Below, one piece after another: positions 20,394 through 29,536 of a DNA stretch of 41,735 nucleotides. Position 1 is the first letter of the stretch. Each line of letters begins with the position of its first letter. The position numbers and the translations under genes were made by a program. Source of the stretch: an uncultured Sterolibacterium sp. (GTDB lineage: Bacteria; Pseudomonadota; Gammaproteobacteria; Burkholderiales; Rhodocyclaceae); NCBI GenBank assembly GCA_903904605.1, contig CAIVDC010000035.1, positions 1 through 41,735 on the forward strand, given 5' to 3'. The notes below the pieces were generated by a model, which saw nothing but the letters and a program-made list of their open reading frames with translations, was not told the origin of the DNA and searched no databases.

Positions 20394-21071
20394 TCAACGC
20401 ATGCGGGTACCGATGACCTCGATTTCGACCCGACGATCCGGCTGCAGACATTGGATCACTTTCGCGCTCTTCGCACCTTTGCACTGCCCAGGCTTCGTCA
20501 TCGGATTCTGCTTGCCCTTGCCCTCGACCTCGATCCGGTTCGCGGCTACCCCCTGGCTCACCAGGTAGGCCTTGACGGCGTCGGCACGGCGCAGCGAGAG
20601 CTTCAGATTGTAGGCATTGCTGCCTATCCTGTCGGTATAGCCGACTGCGATGATCGCCTCGACATCGACGCCCTTCAATTTGCCGAGCAAGGCGTCGAGC
20701 TGCGCTTTTCCATCGGGCCGGATGACGGCCTTATCGAAGGCAAACAGCGCATCGGCCGGCAAGGTGACCTTTTCCGCCGCAGGTTTCGCCATCGGCGCAC
20801 GCGGAGCCGGAACCGGCGTCGGCGTATGGATCGCTGCCGGCGGCGCAATAACAACCTTGGGGACCAGGTCCGGATCGCATTCCTTGGTCGCCATGGCGGG
20901 CGTCCACGAAGCGGTGCGCCAGCATAGGCCGAAGCCGCTCTTGACCACCTCGCCGCGTTGGTCCGTCAGATAACCGGGCGTCGCCGAGGCCGTCTGAGCG
21001 CCCGCGCTGGGAGAAAACAGACCGATGGTCATGCAGACCACGGGAACGATGCTGGCGAGCCGAATATTCAT
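20394..21071 (-). CDS. OmpA-family outer-membrane/peptidoglycan-binding protein
   Basis: The start at 21071 is chosen because AAAGGA lies 6-7 nt upstream; an in-frame start 15 nt earlier is weaker. The 225-residue product has a signal peptide cut near AGA|Q (25/26), then a short conserved betaproteobacterial segment GLCWRTASWTPAMATKECDP. A Pro-rich spacer (about 75-95) leads to a C-terminal OmpA-like peptidoglycan-binding domain with VGYTDRIGSNAYNLKLSLRR and the terminal RRVEIEV. Two cysteines in the last 40 residues probably form the usual disulfide. No eight-strand barrel is present. Confidence 0.9.
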   Translation of the reverse strand: MNIRLASIVPVVCMTIGLFSPSAGAQTASATPGYLTDQRGEVVKSGFGLCWRTASWTPAMATKECDPDLVPKVVIAPPAAIHTPTPVPAPRAPMAKPAAEKVTLPADALFAFDKAVIRPDGKAQLDALLGKLKGVDVEAIIAVGYTDRIGSNAYNLKLSLRRADAVKAYLVSQGVAANRIEVEGKGKQNPMTKPGQCKGAKSAKVIQCLQPDRRVEIEVIGTRMR

Positions 21072-21116
21072 GATCAATCCTTTCAATATGAGATGGTTGT
21101 AAACGATGGCCTGCGC

Positions 21117-21899
21117 CTACTGCATGAACCAGCCGTGGCTGACCACCAGTGACTGGCCGGTCAGTGCGTTGGAGGGAAAGCTCGCGAACAGCAGCGCCAC
21201 TTCGGCCACATCCTGGGTGGTCGTGAACTCGCCATCCACGGTGTCCTTGAGCATCACGTTTTTGACGACGTCCGCTTCGGAAATGCCCAGCGCCTTTGCC
21301 TGCTCGGGAATCTGTTTGTCCACCAGGGGCGTGCGCACGAAGCCGGGACAGATCACGTTGGCGCGCACGCCGTGATGGGCGCCTTCCTTGGCGACGACTT
21401 CGGCCAGACCGATTAGGCCATGCTTGGCGGTGACATAGGCCGCTTTCAGCGGCGACGCTTCCTTGGAGTGCACCGAACCCATGTAGATGACGCTGCCGCC
21501 GCGGCCCGAGCCGTACATGTGCGGCAGGCAGGCCTTGGTGGTGAGAAAGGCGCCATCGAGGTGGATCGCCAGGAGCCGTTTCCAGTCGGCGAACGGAAAT
21601 TCCTCGAGCGGATGGATGATCTGGATGCCGGCATTGCTCACCAGCACATCGACGCCGCCCCAGGCGCGCACGACTTCGCCGACGCCGGCATTGACCTGAT
21701 CCTCGTCCATGACATTCATCGCGATGCCCATCGCCGCCGCGCCTGTCGCCTTGATCTCGGCCGCCGTGGCTTTCGCCGCGTCGCCGTTGACATCGGCGAT
21801 GACGATCCTGCCGCCTTCGCGGGCGAAGGTCATGGCGATTTCCTTGCCGATGCCGCTGGCGGCGCCGGTGATGATGCAGACCTTGTCTTGCAGTTTCAT
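21117..21899 (-). CDS. bdhA: 3-hydroxybutyrate dehydrogenase
   Basis: Short-chain dehydrogenase oxidising D-3-hydroxybutyrate to acetoacetate with NAD+. It has nucleotide-binding TGAASGIG (11-18), NAG in VSNAGIQ, catalytic Ser in [10 protein letters not shown] and YVTAK. The C-terminal substrate-region motif [20 protein letters not shown] is characteristic of this enzyme. The length is 260 residues. The ATG at 21899 is preceded by GGAG at 7 nt and lies 2 nt after the adc stop. It is the last gene of the YfdX-like - patatin - adc - bdhA unit and would supply acetoacetate to Adc. Confidence 0.93.
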   Translation of the reverse strand: MKLQDKVCIITGAASGIGKEIAMTFAREGGRIVIADVNGDAAKATAAEIKATGAAAMGIAMNVMDEDQVNAGVGEVVRAWGGVDVLVSNAGIQIIHPLEEFPFADWKRLLAIHLDGAFLTTKACLPHMYGSGRGGSVIYMGSVHSKEASPLKAAYVTAKHGLIGLAEVVAKEGAHHGVRANVICPGFVRTPLVDKQIPEQAKALGISEADVVKNVMLKDTVDGEFTTTQDVAEVALLFASFPSNALTGQSLVVSHGWFMQ

Positions 21900-21901
21900 T
21901 G

Positions 21902-22654
21902 TCAAACTCCTTGGGGTGAGGCCAGATAATCGAAGACCACGCTGCCCAGGCCGAGGGTCAGATCGCTGACGATATGGGTGCCCGAGATGATTTCGAGCAC
22001 TGGCAATTGCGCCACCGGCGCCAGGGCGTGGTGTGCCAGTTGCAGTGCCGCCGGGCCGCTCCAGGCGCCTTTGACCACGACGTCCTCAAGGCTGTAGCGC
22101 ACCAGCTCGCAGATGCGCGGCGTGCCATCGACGTGCGGAATGATCTTGAGCAGGAAGCCGGGCGCCATCATGGCCTCGCGGACCGCGACCGGATCCAGCT
22201 CGCGGTGCTTGTAGCCCATGGTGGCGGTGGCCACCCGCACCGATCCGTAATCGAGCGTGCCGATCAGGCTGTCCTGCTCGACAGCGAGCGCCGGCGATGC
22301 GAGCTTCTTCGGGAATCCCCAGAGCTCCCTGCCGCCGGCGATCGGCGCATCGTCGTTGAGGTACATCGAATGCACATAGCCGCCGCGCTGGCCTTCGAAC
22401 AGCACCGGAATCACCTGGCCGGACTCGGTGTAGTCGCCGAACCCGGTCGAATCCGGCATGCGGATGAACTCGTACTTGACGATCGCATCCTCTATCTGCA
22501 GCGGCTCGGGAACCACCGCGCGAAGCGCAGCCGGGTCGGTGCGGTAGGTGACGATCAGGTACTCGCGGTTGGCGAAGCGGTAAGGTCCCGGCGGATAGGA
22601 GGGACTGGTGAGCGGCATCGCGAATGCGTTGTTGCGAACTTCGGCTATCTTCAT
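21902..22654 (-). CDS. adc: acetoacetate decarboxylase
   Basis: Decarboxylates acetoacetate to acetone and CO2 through a Schiff-base lysine. The 250-residue length is normal. The active-site segment [12 protein letters not shown] carries K116 and K117, which correspond to the Schiff-base lysine and its pKa-lowering neighbour in the clostridial enzyme. Other family elements are [16 protein letters not shown] near the N-terminus and [18 protein letters not shown]. Its start overlaps the patatin stop in an ATGA arrangement, and bdhA follows after 2 nt. The substrate link to bdhA is direct. Confidence 0.93.
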   Translation of the reverse strand: MKIAEVRNNAFAMPLTSPSYPPGPYRFANREYLIVTYRTDPAALRAVVPEPLQIEDAIVKYEFIRMPDSTGFGDYTESGQVIPVLFEGQRGGYVHSMYLNDDAPIAGGRELWGFPKKLASPALAVEQDSLIGTLDYGSVRVATATMGYKHRELDPVAVREAMMAPGFLLKIIPHVDGTPRICELVRYSLEDVVVKGAWSGPAALQLAHHALAPVAQLPVLEIISGTHIVSDLTLGLGSVVFDYLASPQGV

Positions 22655-23808
22655 GATGGCACCTTCTCATGGCTGGGGCTGCGTGTCAGGTCGAAGACAT
22701 GGACGCCGCCCTCGGGCAGTGGCCTCGACTGCCAGTCGGGATGGTTGAGGGTCTGGTTCATGTCGGAGCGACCGGACTGCCAGTGCTCCTTCATGGAAAG
22801 TCGGGAGAACTCGTAGTCCTTCGATTGAGTTTCCGAGTGCTTGCGTCGGTGGATGAGATGGACGACCGTGACCGGCGCCTGGCGGCTCCCCGCGCTCAGG
22901 GCTTCCGCGTCGGGGTCGCCGGCGAACTTGGCCGGCAGCTTCGCGAGCAGCCGGCCTGCCGCCTGCGCCAGGCTGTGGCGGGCCAGAACATCGGTAGTAT
23001 TGAGCCGCGTGCGGCTGGAGAAGCGGATATCCTTCTCGCGCTCGGCGACCTTCGTGAGGTCGGTAGGGATCGGCCCCTCGGCCACGAACAGATCTACCTG
23101 GAATACTAGGCGGCCATCGCCTTCGGGCTGATCGAGCACATACTGCAGCGGTGTATTGGAAACCAGGCCGCCGTCCCAATACCACTCGCCATCGATCTCG
23201 ACCGGCGGAAAGCCGGGCGGCAGTGCGCCGCTGGCCATGATGTGGCGCGCATCCAGGCGCTGCTCCGTAGTATCGAAATAGGCGAAATTGCCGCTGCGCA
23301 CATTGACCGCGCCGACCGACAACCGCGTCGCTTGACTGTTCAGCAGATCGAAATCGACCAGTTGTTCCAGGGTCTTTCGCAGCGGTGCGGTGTCGTAGAA
23401 GCTGAGCGTGCCCGCGCTACCGGGCAAGCGAAACGGCGCTGCCGGAAACCTCGGCGCAAAAAAGCCGGGCAGCCCGAACAGGGCCCCGAGCATCGCATTA
23501 CTGTCGTTCAGCGCGCTGCGCAGTTCCACCCCCGGGGTGGACGGAAGTTCCAACTGCGAAAACGAGGAGGTGACCTTGTCCCAGAACTCGCGCAGTCGCG
23601 CAACCCGCCGCTCAGGCGGATTGCCGACGATGAGAGCGGCATTGATTGCGCCGATCGAGATCCCGGCCACCCAGTGCGGCAACTGTCCCGCCGCCGCCAG
23701 GGCCTCGTAGACGCCGGCCTGGTAGGCGCCGAGCGCGCCGCCGCCCTGCAGCACGAGAATGCGCTCTTCCTCGGGCCGGCCTTTTGCAGATGCCGTGCGC
23801 TTAATCAT
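22651..23808 (-). CDS. patatin-like phospholipase with C-terminal DUF3734
   Basis: The 385-residue serine acyl-hydrolase has oxyanion loop [11 protein letters not shown] (22-32), nucleophile S51 in GISIGA, and catalytic D212 in WDGGLVSN. The C-terminal part (about 250-385) is of the DUF3734 type that accompanies patatins in polyhydroxyalkanoate-forming bacteria. The substrate could be lipid acyl chains or a short-chain polyester; neither can be decided here. The start overlaps the end of the YfdX-like gene by 8 nt and the stop overlaps adc by 4 nt, so it is embedded in the ketone-body unit. Confidence 0.92.
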   Translation of the reverse strand: MIKRTASAKGRPEEERILVLQGGGALGAYQAGVYEALAAAGQLPHWVAGISIGAINAALIVGNPPERRVARLREFWDKVTSSFSQLELPSTPGVELRSALNDSNAMLGALFGLPGFFAPRFPAAPFRLPGSAGTLSFYDTAPLRKTLEQLVDFDLLNSQATRLSVGAVNVRSGNFAYFDTTEQRLDARHIMASGALPPGFPPVEIDGEWYWDGGLVSNTPLQYVLDQPEGDGRLVFQVDLFVAEGPIPTDLTKVAEREKDIRFSSRTRLNTTDVLARHSLAQAAGRLLAKLPAKFAGDPDAEALSAGSRQAPVTVVHLIHRRKHSETQSKDYEFSRLSMKEHWQSGRSDMNQTLNHPDWQSRPLPEGGVHVFDLTRSPSHEKVPS

Positions 23809-24505
23809 GTTGCCCCATGTCGACAGGCGCCGCTTTCTTGGTGCCGCCTAACTTCCGGCCCAGCGCGTCGATTCCCTTGCCCAGCGATTCGAAGCCTTTG
23901 CCGACCTCGTCGCGCGTCCAGGTGGCGCCTGAGACCAGTTTGTCGCCCAGTACCCGGGTGCCCTCGACCGTCGCCGAAGCGCCGGTCTTCGCTTTTCCGC
24001 CAACCCAGCCCGCCGCGTTTTCCAGCCCCTGGGCGGAGGCCTTCAATTCATAGCCGGCCTTGTCGTAGGCCTTGTGCGCCAAGGATTCCGCCGCCTTGGC
24101 GCGATGCTCCAGGGCGAGTGCGTGATTGGCCTTGGCAAAGTCCTTGGCCATCGATTTCTCTTCGTTTGCGGTACTGCCTTCGACCGAGGCGGCGAGCTTG
24201 TCGAGTGCCGCAACCGAGCTATCGAGCTCCTGTTTGGCTCCCCCGGTGGCGCGGCCGGACTCGAGGCGCAGGGTGCTGGTGGCCTGGCGGATGTCGGCAG
24301 CCGCCGACTTGTAGTCCTTCTTGGCATAGGCCGCCACCGCATCCGTGAAGTGGCTCTGCAATTCCTCCGTCGCCTTGGGCGCCGCCTGTTCGGACGGAAC
24401 GGCCGCCGCCGCGGGCGCGCTCGCAGTATCGGCGTACGCCGCGCCGGCGAGCGGAGTCATTGCGACGAAGATTGTCAGGGCAAGGGGTTTGAGTGCGAAG
24501 TTCAT
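23801..24505 (-). CDS. secreted helical protein, YfdX-like
   Basis: The 234-residue protein has a signal peptide cut after AYA (25/26). The start at 24505 is supported by AGGATC 5-6 nt upstream. The mature region is almost entirely helical and rich in Ala, Lys and Glu. Its ATEELQSHFTDAVAAYAKKD and SAAADIRQATSTLRLESG repeats resemble the periplasmic YfdX family. The C-terminal third turns Gly-rich with amphipathic repeats (VEGTRVLGDKLVSG, VGKGFESLGKGIDALGRKLGG). The function of the family is not established. The gene overlaps the patatin gene by 8 nt, which ties it to that unit. Confidence 0.7.
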   Translation of the reverse strand: MNFALKPLALTIFVAMTPLAGAAYADTASAPAAAAVPSEQAAPKATEELQSHFTDAVAAYAKKDYKSAAADIRQATSTLRLESGRATGGAKQELDSSVAALDKLAASVEGSTANEEKSMAKDFAKANHALALEHRAKAAESLAHKAYDKAGYELKASAQGLENAAGWVGGKAKTGASATVEGTRVLGDKLVSGATWTRDEVGKGFESLGKGIDALGRKLGGTKKAAPVDMGQHD

Positions 24506-24631
24506 GATGTGATCCTTTAGTAAAGAGAGGTGCAATTCAGCCTGATCGTTTCAGTTCGGCATCCGCGGACAGGTCCGGCTCGTCCATGGCAGCAACTCTA
24601 GCCTTCCGCCGGACGCCTGTATGCTGCCGAA

Positions 24632-24682
24632 GGTCACGAATTGCGGGTGACCAAAGTCACCGCGGCGGCGGGAGCCGCCGCG
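24632..24682. promoter_or_regulatory. cluster of alternating inverted repeats upstream of the YfdX-like gene
   Basis: GGTCAC (24632-24637), GGTGACC (24646-24652) and GTCACC (24656-24661) can pair in two exclusive ways. They are followed immediately by a 9-bp GC hairpin (24661-24669 with 24674-24682, loop GGGA). The cluster lies between the livF end and the YfdX-like gene, about 130-180 nt upstream of the latter's start. It may be an operator, a terminator pair for the liv operon, or both. Confidence 0.4.
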
Positions 24683-24730
24683 CGCCTTGCGCTGACTGCC
24701 TATGGAGTTGTTTCGGCGCTGATGCCGATC

Positions 24731-24748
24731 GCGGTCCCGCGGGACCGC
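24731..24748 (-). terminator. 18-bp perfect palindrome after livF
   Basis: GCGGTCCC-GC-GGGACCGC is a perfect palindrome beginning 11 nt after the livF stop. It lacks a T-tract. Position suggests a 3' end element of the liv operon transcript. Confidence 0.45.
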
Positions 24749-24759
24749 CCGGCGGGAAG

Positions 24760-25497
24760 CTACAGGCCCAGATAAGCCTGCTGGACGGCCGGGTCGTCGA
24801 TCAAGTCCCTGGCCTGGCCGTGGTGCACGATGCGGCCGGTTTCCATCACGTAGCCGCGGTCCGAGCCGGACAAGGCCAGTTGCACATCCTGCTCGACCAG
24901 CAGCACGGTGACGCCGTCGCGCTGGATGGCGGCGAGCACCTCCATCAGCTGCTGCACCACGACCGGCGCCAGCCCCAGGCTCATTTCATCGACCATCATC
25001 AGCACCGGCGCGGCCATCAGGGCGCGCGCCATCGCGCACATCTGCTGCTCGCCGCCGGACATGCTGCCGGCCAGCTGACGCCGCCGCTCGGTCAGGCGCG
25101 GGAACAGCGTATAGATCTTGTCCAGGTCGCGATTGACGGCGGCCTGATCCTGGCGCCGGTAACTGCCCATCAGCAAATTGTCCTGCACCGTCATGCGGTC
25201 GAACAGCTGACGCCCTTCCGGGACCTGCACCAGACCCAGTCCGAAAGCCTGATCCGGGGTCATGCCGGCCAGTTCGTGGCCGTTCAGGACGATGCTGCCG
25301 CTGCAGGGCAGCATGCGCGACAGCGCGCGCAGCAGGGTCGTCTTGCCGGCGCCATTGCTGCCGACGAGCGCCACCATTTCGGCCGGGTAGACCTCCAGGC
25401 TGACGTCGTGCAGCACGGGCATGCCGCCGTAGCCGGCACCCAGGTTGGCCACTTTCAGCAGCGGAGTACGAGGGATGAGATCCGCCGGGCCGCTCAT
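24760..25497 (-). CDS. livF: branched-chain amino-acid-type ABC transporter ATPase LivF
   Basis: The second cytoplasmic ATPase of a HAAT-family importer, 245 residues. It has Walker A GSNGAGKTT, the LivF-typical VQVPEGRQLFDRMTVQDNL, signature SGGEQQMCAMARAL, and Walker B LMMVDEMSLGL with Glu in the usual position replaced by the MVDE spelling, which is common in LivF. The start overlaps the livG stop (ATGA). It is the last gene of the operon. The substrate could be leucine/isoleucine/valine or another small organic solute; HAAT transporters are diverse. Confidence 0.95.
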   Translation of the reverse strand: MSGPADLIPRTPLLKVANLGAGYGGMPVLHDVSLEVYPAEMVALVGSNGAGKTTLLRALSRMLPCSGSIVLNGHELAGMTPDQAFGLGLVQVPEGRQLFDRMTVQDNLLMGSYRRQDQAAVNRDLDKIYTLFPRLTERRRQLAGSMSGGEQQMCAMARALMAAPVLMMVDEMSLGLAPVVVQQLMEVLAAIQRDGVTVLLVEQDVQLALSGSDRGYVMETGRIVHHGQARDLIDDPAVQQAYLGL

Positions 25498-26228
25498 GCG
25501 CGCTTCTTTCCCAGATAAGCCTCGATCACGATGGGGTTGGCAAGCACGGCCTCGGGTGTACCGTCGGCGATCTTCTCGCCGTGGTGCAGCACCAGCAGGC
25601 GGTCCGACAGGCTCTTGATGGCCTTGATCACGTGCTCGATCACCAGGATGCTGATCCCTTGATCGCGCACCTTGCGGATGATCTCGATGACTTCCTCGAT
25701 CTCGACGTGATTGAGGCCGGCCATGACTTCGTCGCAGAGCAGCACCTTCGGCTGCATCGCCAGCGCCTTGGCCAGCTCCAGGCGCTTGCGGCCCGGGCCG
25801 CCGAGCTCGTCGGCGCGCTTGTCGATGTCCTTGCCCAGGCCGACGAACTCGAGACTGACGCGCGCCTGTTCGCGCGCCTTGGCCAGTTTCGCCTGTCCGC
25901 CGTCGCGTCCGAAGAGGGCGCCGACCGCCACGTTGTCTAGCACCGACAGGCCGGGGAAGGGCCGCATGATCTGGAAGGTGCGGCCTATCCCGAGGCGGGC
26001 GCGGCGGAAAGCCGGCAGGCGGTTGATGACTTCGTCCTGAAACAGTATCTCGCCTTCGCTCGGCGCCAGCGTCCCGCTGATCAGGCTGATCAGCGTCGTC
26101 TTGCCGGCGCCGTTGGGGCCGATCAGGCCGAGGATTTCGCCGGGAGCCAGGGTGAAGCTGACGTCGTCGACGGCAACCAGTCCGTCGAAAATTCGCGTCG
26201 CATGGCGGACTTCGAGCAGCGCAGTCAT
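25494..26228 (-). CDS. livG: branched-chain amino-acid-type ABC transporter ATPase LivG
   Basis: The first ATPase of the importer, 244 residues from the ATG at 26228, which overlaps the livM stop as ATGA; upstream codons in the frame belong to livM. It has Walker A GPNGAGKTT, the LivG-typical RTFQIMRPFPGLSVLDNVAVGAL, and Walker B KVLLCDEVMAGLNH. The signature is degenerate: GGPGRKRLELAKAL stands where LSGGxxxR is usual. C-terminal VLANPIVIEAYLG is characteristic of LivG. Confidence 0.95.
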   Translation of the reverse strand: MTALLEVRHATRIFDGLVAVDDVSFTLAPGEILGLIGPNGAGKTTLISLISGTLAPSEGEILFQDEVINRLPAFRRARLGIGRTFQIMRPFPGLSVLDNVAVGALFGRDGGQAKLAKAREQARVSLEFVGLGKDIDKRADELGGPGRKRLELAKALAMQPKVLLCDEVMAGLNHVEIEEVIEIIRKVRDQGISILVIEHVIKAIKSLSDRLLVLHHGEKIADGTPEAVLANPIVIEAYLGKKRA

Positions 26229-27172
26229 AGACGGTGCGCCCGGATGTTTTCGCTGAAGTAGCGCCACCCCGTCTTGCGCAGCCGGCGGATCATGTCGGCC
26301 AGACCGCGCGGCATGAGCACCACCGCGGCGACGATGACGAGGCCGAAAAAGAGCCCGGCAATGCTCGTCACTTCGCTCGACAGGAACTCGGAGATGGCCG
26401 ACAGCGACAGCGCGCCGACGATGGGTCCGAGCACCGTGCCCGGACCGCCGAACACGGCCATGATGATCATCTTGACGTTGAGGCTGATGTCGAAGGCGCT
26501 GTCCGGGTCGAGGAAAGTGATCCAGTAGGCGTGGATGCCGCCGGCCAGGGCACTGAAGACGCCCGAGAGGGCAAACGCCAGGACCTTGTACAGCGTGGTG
26601 TTCACCCCCATGACCGCGGCGCCTTCCTCGTTTTCCCGGATCGCGATCAGGCCGAAGCCGAAGCGGCTGCGGGTCAGGCCCCAGATCGTCAGCGTCGCGA
26701 CGGTCAGCAGGCCCAGCGACAGTTCGTAGAACAGCGGATCATTGTTGAGCGGTGGCAGGACCAGACCGATGTTCTGCCCGGCCAGGCCGACGTTGGAGAC
26801 GATCGCCGTCATGACTTGCGACAGGGCCAGGGTGGCGATGGCGAAGTAATGGCCCTTGAGGCGCAGCACGGGAATGCCCAGCAGCACGGCGAAGACCACC
26901 GCCAGCACCACCCCGAAGACCATCCCGACGCCGAAGGGCAACTGCCACTGCACCATGGCGATGGCCACTCCATAGGCCCCCAGTCCGTAAAACACCGAAT
27001 TGCCGAACGAGGCATAGCCGGTGTAGCCGCCGATGATGTTCCAGCCCTGCGCCAGCACGGCCAGGAGCAGCGCGTTGATGCCGAACTGAACGAGCACGTC
27101 GGAACCGTACCAGGGTACTCCCGCGAGCAGCAGCAGCGCCGCCAGAACCATGCCGATCTGCCAGGCCTTCAT
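26225..27172 (-). CDS. livM: branched-chain amino-acid-type ABC transporter permease LivM
   Basis: Inner-membrane permease of 315 residues. The start at 27172 (MKAWQIGMVLAALLLLAGVP) overlaps the livH stop in an ATGA arrangement; longer frames run through livH and are spurious. About eight hydrophobic segments are visible. The family motif GYTGYASFGNSVFYGLGAYG and the ATPase-coupling loop ALRENEEGAAVMGVN-like segment (IAIRENEEGAAVMGVNTTLYK) are present. Confidence 0.95.
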   Translation of the reverse strand: MKAWQIGMVLAALLLLAGVPWYGSDVLVQFGINALLLAVLAQGWNIIGGYTGYASFGNSVFYGLGAYGVAIAMVQWQLPFGVGMVFGVVLAVVFAVLLGIPVLRLKGHYFAIATLALSQVMTAIVSNVGLAGQNIGLVLPPLNNDPLFYELSLGLLTVATLTIWGLTRSRFGFGLIAIRENEEGAAVMGVNTTLYKVLAFALSGVFSALAGGIHAYWITFLDPDSAFDISLNVKMIIMAVFGGPGTVLGPIVGALSLSAISEFLSSEVTSIAGLFFGLVIVAAVVLMPRGLADMIRRLRKTGWRYFSENIRAHRL

Positions 27173-28032
27173 GTGGTCTTCCCGAGCAAGCCGCTGGGAC
27201 GCACGATCAACACCAGCACCAGGATGCCGAAGCTGGCGACATCCGCGAAGGTTTGGCCGATGTACAAGGTGGTCAGCGATTCCACGATCCCCAGGAACAG
27301 GCCGCCGACGATGACGCCCAGGGGATTTTCCAGGCCGCCGATGATCGAGATGGCAAAGGATTTGGCGGTCAGGGACGCGCCGATATACGGGTTGATCTGC
27401 GACACCGTGCCGTACAGCGTGCCGGCCGCCCCGGCCAGGGCGATGCCCAGGCCGAAGGTCATGGCGTAGAGGTGCCGCGGCTCGACCCCGTACAGGCGCG
27501 CGGCCACCAGGTTCTGGGCGGTCGCGCGGATCGCGCGCCCCAGTCGCGTGTGCAGCAGGAACAGCCACATGCCGACGGTCAGAACGATGGCCACGCCGAA
27601 GGCGGCGAGCCGCGCCAGGGGCAGGACCACCGGGCCCCAGGCGAGACTGTTGCCGGCATAGGGCGGATTGATGGTGCGAAAGTCCGCCGAGAAAACCAGT
27701 TGGGCCAGATAGGTCAGGACCACCTCCAGGCCGAAAGTGATCAACAGTGTGTTGAACATCGGCGCCCGGATCACCAGGTTGAGCAGGCCGCGCTGCAAGC
27801 CATAGCCGAGGCCGAACATGACGGCGGCTGTGAGCGGCAGCCCGAGGAAGGGGTCGATGTGCGCGTAGGTGTAGAGGTACCAGGACGCGTAACCGCCCAG
27901 CATGATGAAAGCGCCGTGCGCCAGATTGACGATATTGAGCACGCCCCAGACCAGGGCCAGGCCGAGCGCCATGACAGCGTACAAGCCGCCCTGGAGCGTG
28001 CCGTTGACCAGGATTTGGGCCAGCAGATCCAC
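27169..28032 (-). CDS. livH: branched-chain amino-acid-type ABC transporter permease LivH
   Basis: The 287-residue inner-membrane permease has the LivH N-terminus QILVNGTLQGGLYAVMALGL and GVLNIVNLAHGAFIMLGGY. The coupling loop is GRAIRATAQNLVAARLYGV. The start is GTG at 28032 with GGGAG 5 nt upstream, 13 nt after the binding-protein gene. The stop overlaps livM. Confidence 0.95.
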   Translation of the reverse strand: MDLLAQILVNGTLQGGLYAVMALGLALVWGVLNIVNLAHGAFIMLGGYASWYLYTYAHIDPFLGLPLTAAVMFGLGYGLQRGLLNLVIRAPMFNTLLITFGLEVVLTYLAQLVFSADFRTINPPYAGNSLAWGPVVLPLARLAAFGVAIVLTVGMWLFLLHTRLGRAIRATAQNLVAARLYGVEPRHLYAMTFGLGIALAGAAGTLYGTVSQINPYIGASLTAKSFAISIIGGLENPLGVIVGGLFLGIVESLTTLYIGQTFADVASFGILVLVLIVRPSGLLGKTT

Positions 28033-28045
28033 GGCGGCTCCCGGA

Positions 28046-29257
28046 TTAACGCGCGTCCCAGGCCGGCATCGGATACTTCGGCTGTTTCACGAAGCCTTTC
28101 GCCCCGTAGATCTCGGCCACGGCGCCGCCCTGCACCTGGATCACCATCTGCGGCAATTCGATCTGTCCCTGGGCATTGAAAGCGATCGGGCCGTACAGGC
28201 TTTCGAACTTGACCTTGGCCAGGGCATCGCGCACTTTCTGTGGGTCGGCGCTGCCGGCGTCTTCCATGGCCTGGACCAGGGTTTCCACGTCCGCGGCGCC
28301 CGAGGCCGCGTGATAGTCGGGGTCGTACCCGAATTTGGCCTTGTACTCCTTGGCGAACTTCTCGGCATCGCCGAACCAGCGGTCTTTCAGTGCCGTCGTC
28401 GGCAGCCACGCCGTCATGCCGAACGCATATTCGGCATCCTTGCCCAAGGCTTTGCGAAAGTCCTCGCTGGGCACGCCCACGGTGAACGAATACAGCTTGG
28501 GCGCGACCGCCAGGCTCTTGGCCTGGCGCACGAAATTGAGAATCTCGGTTTCGTGGCCGGCCACCAGCACCACGTCGGCGTTCTTGCTCTTGATCTGGGA
28601 AAGCAGCGAGTTGAAGTCCGTGGCATTGGTGCTGTAGCGCTCGTCCATGACGACATTCAATCCCGCCTGCTTCAACATCGGCCGCGTGCCTTCCGCCACC
28701 GACACGTCGAAAGCGTCGTCGGCATACAACAGCGCCACCGATTGCGGCGCCGGCTTGAGCGACTTGAGCATGCCGACGGTGCTGCCGAAATAGTTGCTGG
28801 CCGGCGCCAGCGTGCCGAAGATGTATTTGAACTTACGCGCGAAGATCTGATCCGAGGCGCCGCCGCCCTGGACCATCGGCACCTTGTACTTTTCCGAAAC
28901 GGCGGAGTCGGCGAGCGCGAAATTGCTGGCGAACGGTCCCAGCAGCAGATTGACCTTGTCCTGGGACACCAGCTGCGTGTATTGGCGCACGCTGAGATTC
29001 ACGTCGGACTGGTTGTCGTAGAGCTTGAGCGCCAGCTTGTGCGACTGCCCGGCAATCTTCACGCCGCCGGCGGCATTGATCTTGTCGATCGCGAGCTGAT
29101 AGGCATCGCGGTAATACCGGCCGGTATTGGCGACCGGCCCGGTCAGTTGCACCGAGGCGCCAAGAACCACTTCCTGGGCCAGCGCGGCGCCCGCGGAGGC
29201 GGAAGCGGCTGCGATGGCAAACAGGCCGGCGAGCAGACGTGAATGGCGGGACGACAT
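28046..29257 (-). CDS. periplasmic substrate-binding protein of the HAAT ABC transporter
   Basis: The 403-residue type-I periplasmic binding protein (LivJ/LivK-like) has a signal peptide cut after ALA (27). The fold elements [24 protein letters not shown] and [23 protein letters not shown] are present. A strong AAGGAG precedes the ATG. It is the first gene of the binding protein-livH-M-G-F operon. The ligand pocket cannot be read reliably, so the substrate (branched-chain amino acid, amide or aromatic acid) is open. Confidence 0.92.
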   Translation of the reverse strand: MSSRHSRLLAGLFAIAAASASAGAALAQEVVLGASVQLTGPVANTGRYYRDAYQLAIDKINAAGGVKIAGQSHKLALKLYDNQSDVNLSVRQYTQLVSQDKVNLLLGPFASNFALADSAVSEKYKVPMVQGGGASDQIFARKFKYIFGTLAPASNYFGSTVGMLKSLKPAPQSVALLYADDAFDVSVAEGTRPMLKQAGLNVVMDERYSTNATDFNSLLSQIKSKNADVVLVAGHETEILNFVRQAKSLAVAPKLYSFTVGVPSEDFRKALGKDAEYAFGMTAWLPTTALKDRWFGDAEKFAKEYKAKFGYDPDYHAASGAADVETLVQAMEDAGSADPQKVRDALAKVKFESLYGPIAFNAQGQIELPQMVIQVQGGAVAEIYGAKGFVKQPKYPMPAWDAR

Positions 29258-29536
29258 GATGTAGGTCTCCTTATAGCCGATGGGAAAATTCTTACCTCAT
29301 TCTTACCGTGTTACGCGCGGTGCCAAGGCGGGGACGCAGCCCAGCTTTGTGTCGCTCGCCTTTTATCGGGCGCATATTATCACCTTCCGCGGCCCGACCA
29401 GAGATCGGTTTTTCGCTGGAATGTCCGGACACGCTTAATTTTCCCCTAAGGATCCGGGCGCAGACTTCCTCCATAAACAGCAGGCTGCCCTGCCCGGCAG
29501 GGCGATTGGCTTCTCAACCGAGAGTTCCCTACCCGC
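29258..29536. other. divergent intergenic region between liv operon and TerB-like gene
   Basis: No gene is credible in these 279 bases. The stretch is more AT-rich than its surroundings near 29376-29392. It holds GATAAT on the minus strand, a possible -10 for the liv operon without a good -35, and a direct repeat GGTAAGAAT just before the binding-protein gene. An 8-bp inverted repeat GCCCTGCC/GGCAGGGC (29487-29503) lies 34 nt before the TerB-like gene. Confidence 0.4.

Noticed and set aside
29243..29449. 68-codon plus-strand frame overlapping the liv promoter region
   Set aside because: It starts inside the binding-protein gene on the opposite strand, lacks a ribosome binding site and resembles nothing.
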